Assembly: GCA_052143575.1 (NCBI GenBank)
Contig: JBKQSP010000029.1
Coordinates: 124,001 to 188,000, forward strand
Length of the DNA: 64,000 nt
From: JAKACA01 sp052143575
Lineage (GTDB): Bacteria > Actinomycetota > Acidimicrobiia > Acidimicrobiales > Bog-793
Reading direction: 5' to 3'
In this document: positions 33,068-41,796 of the stretch, in pieces
Position numbering within the stretch: the stretch's first letter is position 1
How the letters are laid out: every line of letters starts with the position of its first letter
Notes under the pieces: generated by a model
Seen by the model: only the letters and a program-made list of their open reading frames with translations
What the model was told of the DNA's origin: nothing
Database searches by the model: none
Program-made: the position numbers and the translations under genes

Positions 33068-34537
33068 ATGACAGAACCCACGGCAACCGCCGTGACCGCC
33101 GAGGCCGCCGAGAGGGCGCAGGCAGTCGAGTTGGTCGGGGCTGGGGCGGCGCCGAGCCGTCCCGCCGTCGTGTTCATCGTGACGGCTTTCGGCGCCTTCA
33201 TGGCGTCGCTCGACCTCTCCATCGTGAACATCGCCTTTCCTGCGCTGCAACGCTCCTTCCCGCACGATGCCCGGGCGTCGCTCGTCTGGGTGATCACCGG
33301 CTACAGCATCGCCTTCGGGTCGCTGCTCGTCACCGCTGGGCGAACGGCCGATCGCCTCGGGCGCAAGAGCGTGTTCTTGGCCGGCCTCCTCGTGTTCAGC
33401 CTGGGCTCGACCATGTGCGGTGTCGCTCCGTCGGTGGGTCTTCTCATCGCCGGGCGCGTCATCCAAGGTGGCGGAGCCGCCGCCATGCTTCCGGCGTCGC
33501 TCGGGCTGCTGCTTGCCGCCTTCCCGCAGGAGCGGCGCTCGCAAGTCGTCGCCCTCTGGGGTGGTGTCGGCGCCCTTGCCGTCGCCACGGGGCCATCGCT
33601 CGGCGCCGCCCTCATCGCCGCAGGTGGTTGGCGCTGGGTGTTCTTCGTCAACCTGCCAGTCGGGGCGGCTGCGGCTGTGTTCGGCAGTCGCTTCCTCTCT
33701 CAACCGGCCCGCCTCGCCGCAACCGGTGCGCCTGACTATCCGGGCGTCCTCCTCGTCAGCACGGCACTTGCGACCCTTGTGCTCGCTATCTCCGAGGGGC
33801 CTTCCTGGGGTTGGTCGAGCCCTTCGGTCGTCTCATGCTTCGTGGCGGCCCTCGTCCTCGGCGCCGCCTTCGTCTTCCGGTCCTCTCGTCACAGCCAGCC
33901 CGTGCTCGACCTCACGCTCTTCTCGGCGCGTTCGTTCAGCGTCGCCAACGCCGCCACGCTCGTCTATGCGATGGGTTTCTTCGCCATGCTGCTCGGAAAC
34001 ATCTTGTTCCTGACCGGTGTCTGGCAGTACTCGATCCTTCGAGCGGGCTTGGCGGTGACACCGGGACCCCTCGTCGTGGCTGCCGTGTCCGGTCCGGCGG
34101 GCCGGCTGGCAGCCCGCATCGGGTTTCGTCCCGTCCTTGTGGCGGGCGCTGCGTGCTTCGCCGCCGCCCTCGGATGGTACGCAAGCCGCGTCGGCCTGCA
34201 TCCCTCCTATTTCGCCCAGTGGCTGCCCGCCACCCTCGTCGCCGGCCTTGGCATCGGATTGACCTTCCCCGTGTTGAGTGCCGCCGCCGTCTCCAGCTTG
34301 CAGGCCGAGCGCTTTGCCGTCGGCAGCGCCGTCAACCAGACCGCCCGCCAGGTCGGCGGTGCGCTCGGCGTAGCCCTGCTCGTCGTCATCCTCGGCGCCC
34401 CTCGGACGCCGGTGGCCGCCCTCACAGACTTCCGGCACCTCTGGCTGTACGCGGCCGCCATGGCCATGGCCTGTGGGGTCATCTCGGTGGCCTTGAAGCG
34501 AGAGCCCGTGCTCGCCTCCGGGGAACCGACGGACTGA
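33068..34537 (+). CDS. DHA2-family multidrug exporter
   Basis: A 489-residue, 14-helix major facilitator. The first helix has FMASLDLSIVNIAFPALQ, motif A is AGRTADRLGRKSVFLAG, and motif C appears as GPSLGAALIAAGGWRWVFFVNLPVG. It differs from the first exporter enough to be a separate lineage. The ATG at 33068 lies right after the -10 box. Proton-driven drug efflux is expected; the divergent HxlR regulator is the likely sensor of the substrate. Confidence 0.9.
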   Translation: MTEPTATAVTAEAAERAQAVELVGAGAAPSRPAVVFIVTAFGAFMASLDLSIVNIAFPALQRSFPHDARASLVWVITGYSIAFGSLLVTAGRTADRLGRKSVFLAGLLVFSLGSTMCGVAPSVGLLIAGRVIQGGGAAAMLPASLGLLLAAFPQERRSQVVALWGGVGALAVATGPSLGAALIAAGGWRWVFFVNLPVGAAAAVFGSRFLSQPARLAATGAPDYPGVLLVSTALATLVLAISEGPSWGWSSPSVVSCFVAALVLGAAFVFRSSRHSQPVLDLTLFSARSFSVANAATLVYAMGFFAMLLGNILFLTGVWQYSILRAGLAVTPGPLVVAAVSGPAGRLAARIGFRPVLVAGAACFAAALGWYASRVGLHPSYFAQWLPATLVAGLGIGLTFPVLSAAAVSSLQAERFAVGSAVNQTARQVGGALGVALLVVILGAPRTPVAALTDFRHLWLYAAAMAMACGVISVALKREPVLASGEPTD

Positions 34538-34778
34538 GAGACCCTGCACGCCCTCATGTCCCCGGCGTGCGGGGCTGCTTTCGCGCAGCACGAAGAACGC
34601 GAGTTCCTAGGCTGTGTCGTGGCAGCAAGAAAAGGGGGTCTATGCCAGGCAGAGGAGTTTTGGCTCCGGCTTGTGGGCCAAAGGCGCGGCAATGTGGGGA
34701 CGAGCGCCGCCACGGCGGGCGCACCGGACAGTTGCCGCCACCTCCCACACGTGATCGCGCCTGGATCGTGAGCGATCG

Positions 34779-36449
34779 ATGAAACGCAACCTTGCCTTAG
34801 CGACTCTCTCGCTCGTGCTGTTCCTCACTTTTCTCGACAACACGATCGTCAGTGTCGTCCTTGCGGAGGTGCAGTCGTCCCTTCACACCGGTGTCAGCCA
34901 GTTGCAGTGGGTTGTCAACGGCTATGCGCTCGTCTTCGCCAGCTTCATGCTGGCGGCCGGCACGCTCGGTGATCTCTTCGGGCGCAAGAAGGTCATGTTG
35001 GTCGGCGTCGGGATCTTCTGCGCCGGCTCCGCTGTGGCCGCCCTGGCTCCTGATGCCAATGTCCTCATCGTCGGCCGGGTCCTGATGGGCCTCGGGGCGG
35101 CAGCCTCCGAGCCGGGCACGCTGTCGATGATCCGTCACCTCTACAACGATCGCCGCGATCGGGCGCGGGCCCTCGGGATATGGACGGCGGTGGCGGGGCT
35201 CGCCCTCGCCCTCGGGCCCGTCGTGGGAGGCACGCTCGTCGGCATCTGGTCCTGGCGAGCCATCTTCTGGTTCAACCTCCTCTTCGGGCTCACGGCGCTC
35301 ATCGGCGCCGCCGTCGTCCTGCCCGAGAGCGCCGACCCCGTGCACCGGCGTCTCGACTATCCCGGCTTCGTGCTCGGCGCCCTCTCGATCGCGGCAGTGT
35401 CCTTTGCCGTCGTGCTCGGGGAGACGCACGGTTATGGAACGTGGTGGATCGAGGTCCTCTTCGCCGGCTCTCTCGCCACCATGATCGCTTTCGTCCTCTT
35501 TGAGCGCCGCGCCGCCAACCCGGTGCTCAACGTGCACTACTTCCGGAAGGTGGCCTTCGCGGCGTCGAATCTCGTGGCGTTCTCCACCTACTTCGGCATC
35601 TTCTCCATCTTCTTCTTCGTGGCGCTGTACCTGCAGGAGGTCGTGGGTGCGTCCGCCTACTCGACGGCCGTCGACTTCATTCCCATGGCCGCCGTCATGG
35701 TCGTCGCCTCCGTGTTCACCGGGCGGTGGGTGGCGGCCGTCGGCCCGCGGATCCCCATGGTCACCGGCTGCTTCCTCGCCGGCATGGGCATCCTGCTGAC
35801 GGAGCTCACCATGACGCCCCACACCGGCTTCTCGACGCTCGGTTGGACGCTCCCGCTCGCCGGCGCCGGCTTCGGCATCGCCATGGTGCCCGCCACCTCG
35901 ACCGCCCTGTCGGTGATCCCAGCCGAGCACTCCGGCATGGCGGCCTCGATGACCAATACGAGCCGGGAGCTCGGGGCGGTCGCCGGGGTGGCCGTGCTGG
36001 GATCTGTCGTGAACGCTCAGCTGACGGTCGGCCTGGCGCATCGTCTCACGGCTATCGGCATACCCCAGCAGTTCCAGTCCATCGTGATCGCCGCCGTCGA
36101 GTCCGGCACGGTCGGCTCGCAGGCGAAGGCGTACCAGGGTGGCGGCTCCCTCCAGACCATTGTGAACCAGGTCGTCACGTCCGCCTACGGTGCTTTCGGC
36201 GCCGGCCTCGACCTGGCGCTGTTGATGGCTGCGTCGATGCTGCTGCTCGCCTGCATCATCGCCGCCGTCGGGCTGCGCAAGCTCACGCCGGCAGTCGTCG
36301 GCGTCGACCGCAGGCTGCCGGGTGCCAGCGCTCGGCTGGGACCGGACCGACGAGTGCCGCCGGAGTCGCTGAGCAGCCCGGCGCTTGCGAGCGACGAGCG
36401 CCACGCCATCGTGGGGGCACCGCCCGTGGTCCCCCCCGGCGGCGACTGA
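34779..36449 (+). CDS. DHA2-family multidrug exporter
   Basis: A 556-residue major facilitator, the third DHA2 exporter in 7 kb. Motifs are FLDNTIVSVVLAEVQ in helix 1, AGTLGDLFGRKKVMLVG (motif A) and LGPVVGGTLVGIWSWRAIFWFNL. A C-terminal extension of about 55 residues after the last helix is rich in Pro, Arg and Ser. It starts 241 nt after the previous exporter, with no regulator gene beside it and no recognisable operator; that gap holds no credible gene. It may be read from its own promoter. Confidence 0.88.
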   Translation: MKRNLALATLSLVLFLTFLDNTIVSVVLAEVQSSLHTGVSQLQWVVNGYALVFASFMLAAGTLGDLFGRKKVMLVGVGIFCAGSAVAALAPDANVLIVGRVLMGLGAAASEPGTLSMIRHLYNDRRDRARALGIWTAVAGLALALGPVVGGTLVGIWSWRAIFWFNLLFGLTALIGAAVVLPESADPVHRRLDYPGFVLGALSIAAVSFAVVLGETHGYGTWWIEVLFAGSLATMIAFVLFERRAANPVLNVHYFRKVAFAASNLVAFSTYFGIFSIFFFVALYLQEVVGASAYSTAVDFIPMAAVMVVASVFTGRWVAAVGPRIPMVTGCFLAGMGILLTELTMTPHTGFSTLGWTLPLAGAGFGIAMVPATSTALSVIPAEHSGMAASMTNTSRELGAVAGVAVLGSVVNAQLTVGLAHRLTAIGIPQQFQSIVIAAVESGTVGSQAKAYQGGGSLQTIVNQVVTSAYGAFGAGLDLALLMAASMLLLACIIAAVGLRKLTPAVVGVDRRLPGASARLGPDRRVPPESLSSPALASDERHAIVGAPPVVPPGGD

Positions 36450-36542
36450 GGCACCCCTCGCCGGCGGGGGCCGCCTCGGGCTGGGGTAGGGCAGGGGCGC
36501 CGGGGACCGAGCTGTGACCAGCCGTGCCGCCCAGCCGCTTTC

Positions 36543-37613
36543 TCACAGGTGAGTCGATCCGAAGATCTGGAGCGCCAGTAGCGACGCTGCCATCGAAACA
36601 GGCACGAGGACGATGCCGACCCTGGAGTAGGTGAGAGCCGAAGGCTGCGCTTCCTCCCTGCGGGCCACCCTCATCCACAAGATCGCGGAGAGTGCACCGG
36701 TGACGACGAGGTTCGGGCCGAGGTCGAGACCCACGAGGAGGGCCTGCACGTGTGGTGACGGGCTCGACGACAAGAGCACGGCCGCCGGGAGATTGTTGAC
36801 GAGAGCGGACGTACCGGCGCCGAGCCCGGCGGTCGCCCACGTCCCGAGGGAGCCGACGAGCCGGCCGGGGGCGCCCCACACTCTCGCCATTGTCCCGAGA
36901 GAGATGGCGAGCAGGAACAGGCCGCAGAGTGTGAATACGTTGACCGCCGTTCGCACGGTTGCGGTGGCGAGGCGCCGGCGAGCCAGCTGCGCCGCCGCCA
37001 CTGCGATCCCTACGCCGAGGACCGGCAGGGCCGGATCCTGCAGCACGAGCACGAGCACCGTGGCGGCAAGGACGCCGAGCAGCCCGAGACCCCACGGGAT
37101 CGGCACGGTGGCGGGCCCCTCGTGCCCTCTGCAGCGCAGCTCGCGCCAACGCCACACGACGAGCGCGGCGGCGGTGACGACGACGGCAGCGACCCAGGCG
37201 GGCAGCATGTGCACGGCGAAGGCGCCGCCGTTGGCGCGCCCGTCGAGGACGAGAAGGTTCGTGAGGTTGGAACCGGGTAGCAGCAGCGAAGCCGAATTCG
37301 ACATGAACACGGCGCCGTACAAGAAGGCCGTCTCGGGTATACGACGCCGGCGGGCGGCATGCAGCAGGATAGGCGTCAGGAAGACAACCGAGGTGTCGAG
37401 GTTGAGGATCACGGTGACGGCAGCCACGAGCGACATGAGGGAGCCGAAGAGCACGACCCCGCCGCCGGGAAGCCGGGCGAGACGACCCCCGATCGCCTCG
37501 AAGAGCCCGTCGGAAGCTGCCACCACACCGATGAGCAGCAAGCCGGTGACCAGCACGAACGGCGGCCATGTCTGCCGCGCCGCCGCGGGCAGGGCGGAGG
37601 CGATGTGGCTCAC
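36543..37613 (-). CDS. ArsB/NhaD-superfamily (SLC13-like) ion transporter
   Basis: A 356-residue integral membrane protein with about ten helices. The stretch NLDTSVVFLTPILLHAARRRRI matches the ArsB-type re-entrant motif (NLDTTAVLLTPV). SNSASLLLPGSNLTNLL early and TSALVNNLPAAVLLSS late form the paired discontinuous-helix motifs of the ion transporter superfamily. It is somewhat shorter than ArsB (about 430). No arsR, arsC or arsA lies nearby, so arsenite export cannot be claimed; another anion or Na+/H+ exchange is possible. The start is GTG with a poorly spaced GGGAG. Confidence 0.75.
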   Translation of the reverse strand: MSHIASALPAAARQTWPPFVLVTGLLLIGVVAASDGLFEAIGGRLARLPGGGVVLFGSLMSLVAAVTVILNLDTSVVFLTPILLHAARRRRIPETAFLYGAVFMSNSASLLLPGSNLTNLLVLDGRANGGAFAVHMLPAWVAAVVVTAAALVVWRWRELRCRGHEGPATVPIPWGLGLLGVLAATVLVLVLQDPALPVLGVGIAVAAAQLARRRLATATVRTAVNVFTLCGLFLLAISLGTMARVWGAPGRLVGSLGTWATAGLGAGTSALVNNLPAAVLLSSSPSPHVQALLVGLDLGPNLVVTGALSAILWMRVARREEAQPSALTYSRVGIVLVPVSMAASLLALQIFGSTHL

Positions 37614-37735
37614 AACTCCCAGGATCTACCGGCGGGCGACCTCGCACGCGGCCGATCTGCTCCGCGGGCTCCGCTCTGTCAAGGATCCCCCGCCGGCGCT
37701 GACCGGCCCTCTTGCCGGGGCGATCCGGCTGTGCC

Positions 37736-38296
37736 TCAATGTGCGGGGCGATAGCTGAGGTACACGGCGCCACGAGAGAAATGCCGCGTATCGAGCAGTT
37801 CGAAATCACGGCGCATGCCACCGAGTAGCCAGCTCTTGCCCCCGCCCACGACGACTGGGACCACGAACAGGTGCAGCTCGTCAACGAGCCCGGCCTTGAT
37901 TGCCTCGGCGGCCAGGCCTGAGCCCCCTACCGTCAGGTCGTGCTCGGAGGACGCCTTCAGGTGCCGGACCGCTTGGGCGTCGAAGTCTCGTTCGAGCCGC
38001 GTCCTGGCGCTCGAGACCGATTCGAGTGTCCGGGAGTAGACGATCTTCTCCGCCGCCTGCCAGATCGCGGTGAAGTCGCTGACAGCTGCCGGCTGGTCCG
38101 CAGTCACCTGGATGGTTTCCCAGTAGAGCATGGTCTCGTACATTCGACGCCCGTACAGGTAGGTGCCGACCGGCCGCTCCAGGTCGTTGACGAAGCTGTG
38201 CAACTCCTCGTCCGGGGCGGCCCAGTCGAATTTGCCGTCTCGGTCTTCGACATAGCCGTCGAGTGATGCGATCGCCGAGTAGATGAGTCGTCCCAT
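37736..38296 (-). CDS. dihydrofolate-reductase-fold (RibD C-terminal-like) protein
   Basis: A 186-residue protein of the DHFR/RibD-C fold. It has MGRLIYSAIASLDGYVEDRDGKFDW at the start, TYLYGRRMYETM in the middle, LTVGGSGLAAEAIKAGLVDELHLFVVPVVVGGGKSWL near the end. Proteins of this family are usually annotated as deaminase/reductase-like with unknown substrate, binding NADPH or F420. It starts 5 nt after the stop of the paralogous gene at 38302, so the two are in tandem in one operon. Confidence 0.87.
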   Translation of the reverse strand: MGRLIYSAIASLDGYVEDRDGKFDWAAPDEELHSFVNDLERPVGTYLYGRRMYETMLYWETIQVTADQPAAVSDFTAIWQAAEKIVYSRTLESVSSARTRLERDFDAQAVRHLKASSEHDLTVGGSGLAAEAIKAGLVDELHLFVVPVVVGGGKSWLLGGMRRDFELLDTRHFSRGAVYLSYRPAH

Positions 38297-38301
38297 GAGG
38301 G

Positions 38302-38910
38302 CTACCGACCCGTGGACGCCTTCACGCGGTAGTCGATGAAGGTCGCGAAGGGCGACTGGCGGACCCCGAGGTGCTCGAGTTCCAGCGACTCGGAGAATCC
38401 GTCGAACAGGCGCTTCCCGGCGCCCAGGACGACGGGGGCGATGATGATGGTGAGCTCGTCGACCAAGCCTGCGGATAAGGCCTGGACGATGATCTGGGCG
38501 CCGCCCATCACGTGGGCCTGCTTGGGGTCGGCTGCCGCCTTGGCCCGCTCGATCGCCTCCGCAAGGCTGCCGACGAAGATGAATTCGTCGCCGGCGGGCT
38601 GCTCGTCTGGTCGATGCGTCACCACGAAGAACGGGATGCCCCAGGGGTTCTTGTCGCCCCAGTGCCCAGCGGCCTCGTAGGTGCCCCGACCGGCGACGAC
38701 CGCACCGTTGCCGCCGAGGGTTTCTTCCAGCCAGACCTTGTCCTCGCCGGTCGGTTGGCCGCGCGTCGGCGACTCGTAGCTCCAAGGACCGCCGAACACC
38801 CAGTAGTGCAGGCGTTCGCCGCCGACGCCTAAGCCGCAGCCAGGACCGTCGTTCGGACCCGTGATGTATCCATCGAGGGAGATCGTGATGGCTGCCACCA
38901 CCTTGCTCAT
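38302..38910 (-). CDS. dihydrofolate-reductase-fold protein, tandem paralogue
   Basis: A 202-residue relative of the downstream gene: MSKVVAAITISLDGYITGPNDGPGCGLG, GGNGAVVAGRGTYEAAGHWG, HVMGGAQIIVQALSAGLVDELTIIIAPVVLGAGKRLF. The tandem pair probably arose by an old duplication and could work as a heterodimer. I chose ATG 38910, where the fold begins; an upstream in-frame start at 38952 adds 14 residues. Substrate unknown. Confidence 0.87.
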   Translation of the reverse strand: MSKVVAAITISLDGYITGPNDGPGCGLGVGGERLHYWVFGGPWSYESPTRGQPTGEDKVWLEETLGGNGAVVAGRGTYEAAGHWGDKNPWGIPFFVVTHRPDEQPAGDEFIFVGSLAEAIERAKAAADPKQAHVMGGAQIIVQALSAGLVDELTIIIAPVVLGAGKRLFDGFSESLELEHLGVRQSPFATFIDYRVKASTGR

Positions 38911-39040
38911 GGGGTCTGGTCTCGCTTTCTCTCCTGGCCGGACGGCATCCATGTTGGGCGTGATCGATCGGTAGACGGTCAGGCCCGGCTGAAATCATCG
39001 CTTCCGAGAGGAGCGATCTGGCCCGTGGACAGCTCGGGGC

Positions 39041-39238
39041 TCAGAGAAACACGTCGTCTTCGTCGTTCTCGGGATCGTCGAGGCGGGCACCGACCTCTTC
39101 TGCCTCGACCTCGTCGAGGGGGAGCTGGTCGTCCTCGGACTCGTCGTCGAAATCGATCTCGCTGTCGGCGTCCGGTGAGGCTGCCTCAGGCAGCCCTACC
39201 AGCGACCGTACGTCCTCTTCCCCATCTGGCTCGCTCAT
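39041..39238 (-). CDS. very acidic small protein, unknown
   Basis: A 65-residue protein in which over 40 per cent of residues are Asp or Glu (for example EIDFDDESEDDQLPLDEVEAEE). No cysteine, membrane segment or signal peptide is present. ATG 39238 fits better than an upstream start. The frame is open, isolated and in low-complexity sequence, so expression is not certain. Such acidic tails or small proteins can bind basic partners, but no function can be assigned. Confidence 0.5.
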   Translation of the reverse strand: MSEPDGEEDVRSLVGLPEAASPDADSEIDFDDESEDDQLPLDEVEAEEVGARLDDPENDEDDVFL

Positions 39239-39260
39239 GACTCTCTCCACGACGTCGGAG

Positions 39261-39280
39261 ATCGGCTGTTCACAGCCGAT
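39261..39280 (-). promoter_or_regulatory. short perfect hairpin upstream of the acidic-protein gene
   Basis: ATCGGCTG-TTCA-CAGCCGAT is a perfect 8-bp stem with a 4-nt loop, 62 nt past the stop of the gene at 39343 and 22 nt before the acidic-protein start. It could end the upstream transcript or be an operator. No T-run follows it, so an intrinsic terminator is only weakly supported. Confidence 0.4.
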
Positions 39281-39342
39281 GACGCGATGCTAGGGGAGAG
39301 CCCGAGCCGATGCGCCGGCGACCCAGCAGTGCTCGGACGTGT

Positions 39343-40014
39343 TCAGCCGCTCAGGGCGACGCCGTCGATCTGAGGCCGGTGACCGGCTCGAAACGCCGCC
39401 AGCGTCGACGGGGGAGTGATCACCTCGGCGCTACCCGCCTTCGGTCGGTCCCGGGGCGGTCCGTACCCCCGGCGGCCCCACGGCACGAGGCGGTCCTCCA
39501 GCACGAGCACCGGGCGATCGTCGAGGGAGGCGAAGGCGCCGGGAGGCAACGAGGCCCACTGCGCCGGATGCAGGCGCCGCCGATGGGTTCCCCGCACGAT
39601 GCGCTCGGCGTGCAACTGCCGGTCGATCTCCTTTGCCCAGGGGACGGCGGTCTTGTTGCCGGCGGCCCATGCCTGGCGAAAGGCGTTGTAGTCGCCCCGT
39701 CGGCAGAGGGCACAGGGGCGGTGCCCGGCGGCGAAGGCCACCGCCTCGTCGTGAAAGAAGAGCACCGTGAGGTGGGCGTCGGCCCACTGCGGGAGGCGCC
39801 AGTCCTTGTACTGCAGAGCGCAGATGATCCAGAGATTGCCGCGGTGGAACCGCACGACGTCGGTGCCCTCGTGCAGGATGCCGCGGTTGCCCAGCCAGCT
39901 TCCTCGCAGCGGAATGGCGACGATGTCACCGAGCGGCGTCACGCGGTTGCGCATGGGCGAGCGGGTGGCGCCGGAGCTCGCCCTCGCCTCGTCACCACCG
40001 TCCGGGTGGCTCAC
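39343..40014 (-). CDS. conserved protein of unknown function with CxxC motif
   Basis: A protein of about 223 residues. After an optional N-terminal stretch the recognisable part starts MRNRVTPLGDIVAIPLRGSWLGNRG (ATG at 39954) and contains a GHRPCALCRRGDYNAFRQAW stretch, reminiscent of the GYRPC-x2-C metal site of the Ada protein, followed by a His/Arg-rich segment (HAERIVRGTHRRRLHPAQW). GTG at 40014 overlaps the upstream methyltransferase stop in a GTGA, the usual coupling in this genome, so I give that start; the ATG at 39954 is the alternative. Function unknown. It appears to be the last gene of a WYL-methyltransferase unit. Confidence 0.65.
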   Translation of the reverse strand: MSHPDGGDEARASSGATRSPMRNRVTPLGDIVAIPLRGSWLGNRGILHEGTDVVRFHRGNLWIICALQYKDWRLPQWADAHLTVLFFHDEAVAFAAGHRPCALCRRGDYNAFRQAWAAGNKTAVPWAKEIDRQLHAERIVRGTHRRRLHPAQWASLPPGAFASLDDRPVLVLEDRLVPWGRRGYGPPRDRPKAGSAEVITPPSTLAAFRAGHRPQIDGVALSG

Positions 40015-40655
40015 GCCGGGCGCCGGGCCAAGAGGTACGCCCGCTTCGTGGCGGCTTCCTCCGGATAGGGGACGCGTTCGGCCGCCAGCTCGAGAGCGAA
40101 GCCGACCCCTTCCAGCTCGGCCACGATGACCGTCGGCTCGAGAAAGCGAAAGTCGATGTCGACGTCGTGACCCCACCATTCGTCGCGGTGGGAGACCTCC
40201 GTTCCGACATGGAAGGAGACGAGCAGGAGGCCACGAGGCCGCAGGACTCGGAGGAGCTCGCCGAAAGCCAAGGGCCGTTCCTCGGGAGCGAGGTGAATGA
40301 TGGAGTAGAGCGCCACGACGGCTCCGAACTCCCCGTCACCGGCGGGCAGCGAGAGAAGGTCTCCTTCGAGCACTGGCACCTCAGGGTGCAGACGACGTGC
40401 GGTCTCGACCATTGCCGGAGAGAGATCGAAGCCGACGCTGGCCGCTCCGTGACCAGCCAGCCATGCCGCCACGTGGCCGGGGCCGCACCCGACGTCGGCA
40501 ATGGTTGTGGCCGGCTCGGTTTGTTCGACGAGTGCCGCCAGGATGGCTCGATCGAACGGTTTGTAGCGCAGCTCGTCGTCGAGTCGGTCGCCGTAGTCCT
40601 GCGCGACGGCGTCGTAGCTCCGGCGCACGGAGTCATGTGGGCGCCTCGTCGTCAT
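40011..40655 (-). CDS. class I SAM-dependent methyltransferase
   Basis: A 214-residue methyltransferase. Motif I is ADVGCGPGHVAAWLAGHG (about 55-72), followed by VGFDLSPAMVETARRL, an acidic motif II region and VVALYSIIHLAPEERPLAFGELLRVLRPRG. The substrate is not recognisable from sequence. It starts 21 nt after the stop of the WYL regulator gene and overlaps the next gene by 4 nt. Confidence 0.85.
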   Translation of the reverse strand: MTTRRPHDSVRRSYDAVAQDYGDRLDDELRYKPFDRAILAALVEQTEPATTIADVGCGPGHVAAWLAGHGAASVGFDLSPAMVETARRLHPEVPVLEGDLLSLPAGDGEFGAVVALYSIIHLAPEERPLAFGELLRVLRPRGLLLVSFHVGTEVSHRDEWWGHDVDIDFRFLEPTVIVAELEGVGFALELAAERVPYPEEAATKRAYLLARRPA

Positions 40656-40676
40656 CGCCACCGAGCTTGCCACGGC

Positions 40677-41699
40677 TCAGACATGGGCCGGTTGGGAAAC
40701 TCCCGGTGGGCGTGCCGGCTCGCTGTCGTACAAGCTGGCGAGCCTCCTCGCCGTCGTGGCCATCCTGCGGCGGAGCTCGGGCGGCCCCAGCACGTCGACC
40801 TCGGCGCCGAGCCTCAGGAACTCGCGCTCGGCGTGCTGCAGCGTCTCGATCGGCACCTCTGCCGTTACCCACCCGCCGGCGTCGGCCTCGGACGCCGTTG
40901 CATCGATCGCTTCGAGCACGACGACATTGGCCGGATCGCTCAGCATCCGGCGGCCGAGAGGCGAGAGCCGCACGCAGGCGTGTGACCGGTAGAGACGGGA
41001 GCGAAAGTCCGCCAAGTAGGACGCCCAGTACGCCGCCAGGTCGAAGTCCGCTGGCCGTTCGAAACGCTCCTGCAGCCTGGACAAGCCGGAAATCTGGTTG
41101 ATCCGGTAGGTCCGCAGCTGTTCGCCGTTGTGCGCCACGACGTACCAGCGGCCGCCCTTCAGCACGACGCCGTAGGGGTCGAGCGTGCGAGTGCAGGCCT
41201 GCTTTCCCTGCTCCTGCCAGCTCCGGTAACGCACCTGGATGCGATGCTGGCCCCAGACGGCCTCGGCGACGCCGGCAAGGTGCGGAGAGCCGTCGCCCTG
41301 CTGGAACCATCCTGGGGCATCGAGAAGGAAACGCTCCTCGATGCTGGCCGCCCGCTCTGCCAGCTCGGCTGGCAGGGCTGCCTGCAGCTTGAGTTGCACG
41401 GCGGCGACGACCGTGCCGAGGCCGAGCTCAGCCGCCGGGCCCGGCATGCCGGCCAGGAAGAGCGCCTCCGCCTCCGAGGCGGTGAAACCGGTGAGCCGCG
41501 TCCGGTAGCCCTCGAGCAGCTGGTAGCCCCCGTCCGGGCCGGAATCGCCGTAGATGGGGACGCCGGCATCGTGCAGGGCGCCCACGTCGCGGTAGATGGT
41601 CCGCACGGAGACCTCGAGCTCCTCGGCGAGTCGCTCGGCCGTCAGGCGGCCCTTCACCTGCAGGAGCAAGAGGATCGAGAGCAGGCGACTCGCTCGCAT
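40677..41699 (-). CDS. YafY-type HTH/WYL-domain transcriptional regulator
   Basis: A 340-residue regulator with an N-terminal HTH_11 domain (MRASRLLSILLLLQVKGRLTAERLAEELEVSVRTIYRDVGAL) and a WYL domain in the second half, here GRWYVVAHNGEQLRTYRINQISGL, followed by the C-terminal WCX extension. ATG 41699 is the family start. It is divergent from the DinB gene, and a perfect 7-bp inverted repeat (CTGACAG-TAG-CTGTCAG) lies just upstream of its start, probably its own operator. Confidence 0.9.
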   Translation of the reverse strand: MRASRLLSILLLLQVKGRLTAERLAEELEVSVRTIYRDVGALHDAGVPIYGDSGPDGGYQLLEGYRTRLTGFTASEAEALFLAGMPGPAAELGLGTVVAAVQLKLQAALPAELAERAASIEERFLLDAPGWFQQGDGSPHLAGVAEAVWGQHRIQVRYRSWQEQGKQACTRTLDPYGVVLKGGRWYVVAHNGEQLRTYRINQISGLSRLQERFERPADFDLAAYWASYLADFRSRLYRSHACVRLSPLGRRMLSDPANVVVLEAIDATASEADAGGWVTAEVPIETLQHAEREFLRLGAEVDVLGPPELRRRMATTARRLASLYDSEPARPPGVSQPAHV

Positions 41700-41703
41700 A
41701 TCA

Positions 41704-41720
41704 CTGACAGTAGCTGTCAG
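41704..41720 (+). promoter_or_regulatory. WYL-regulator operator
   Basis: CTGACAG and CTGTCAG form a perfect inverted repeat around TAG, 5 nt upstream of the WYL regulator start. Position between divergent genes suggests autoregulation and control of the DinB gene. Confidence 0.65.
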
Positions 41721-41796
41721 GGAGGGGGCGTACGATGAATTCGCAGACGGACGGTGCCGGCCGCCAGAGCGGGTCGGCAGGGAGGGGATCAGAACC

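Noticed and set aside
36543..37613. arsenic resistance operon
   Set aside because: The transporter is ArsB-like but no arsR, arsC or arsA is nearby, so arsenic is not supported.
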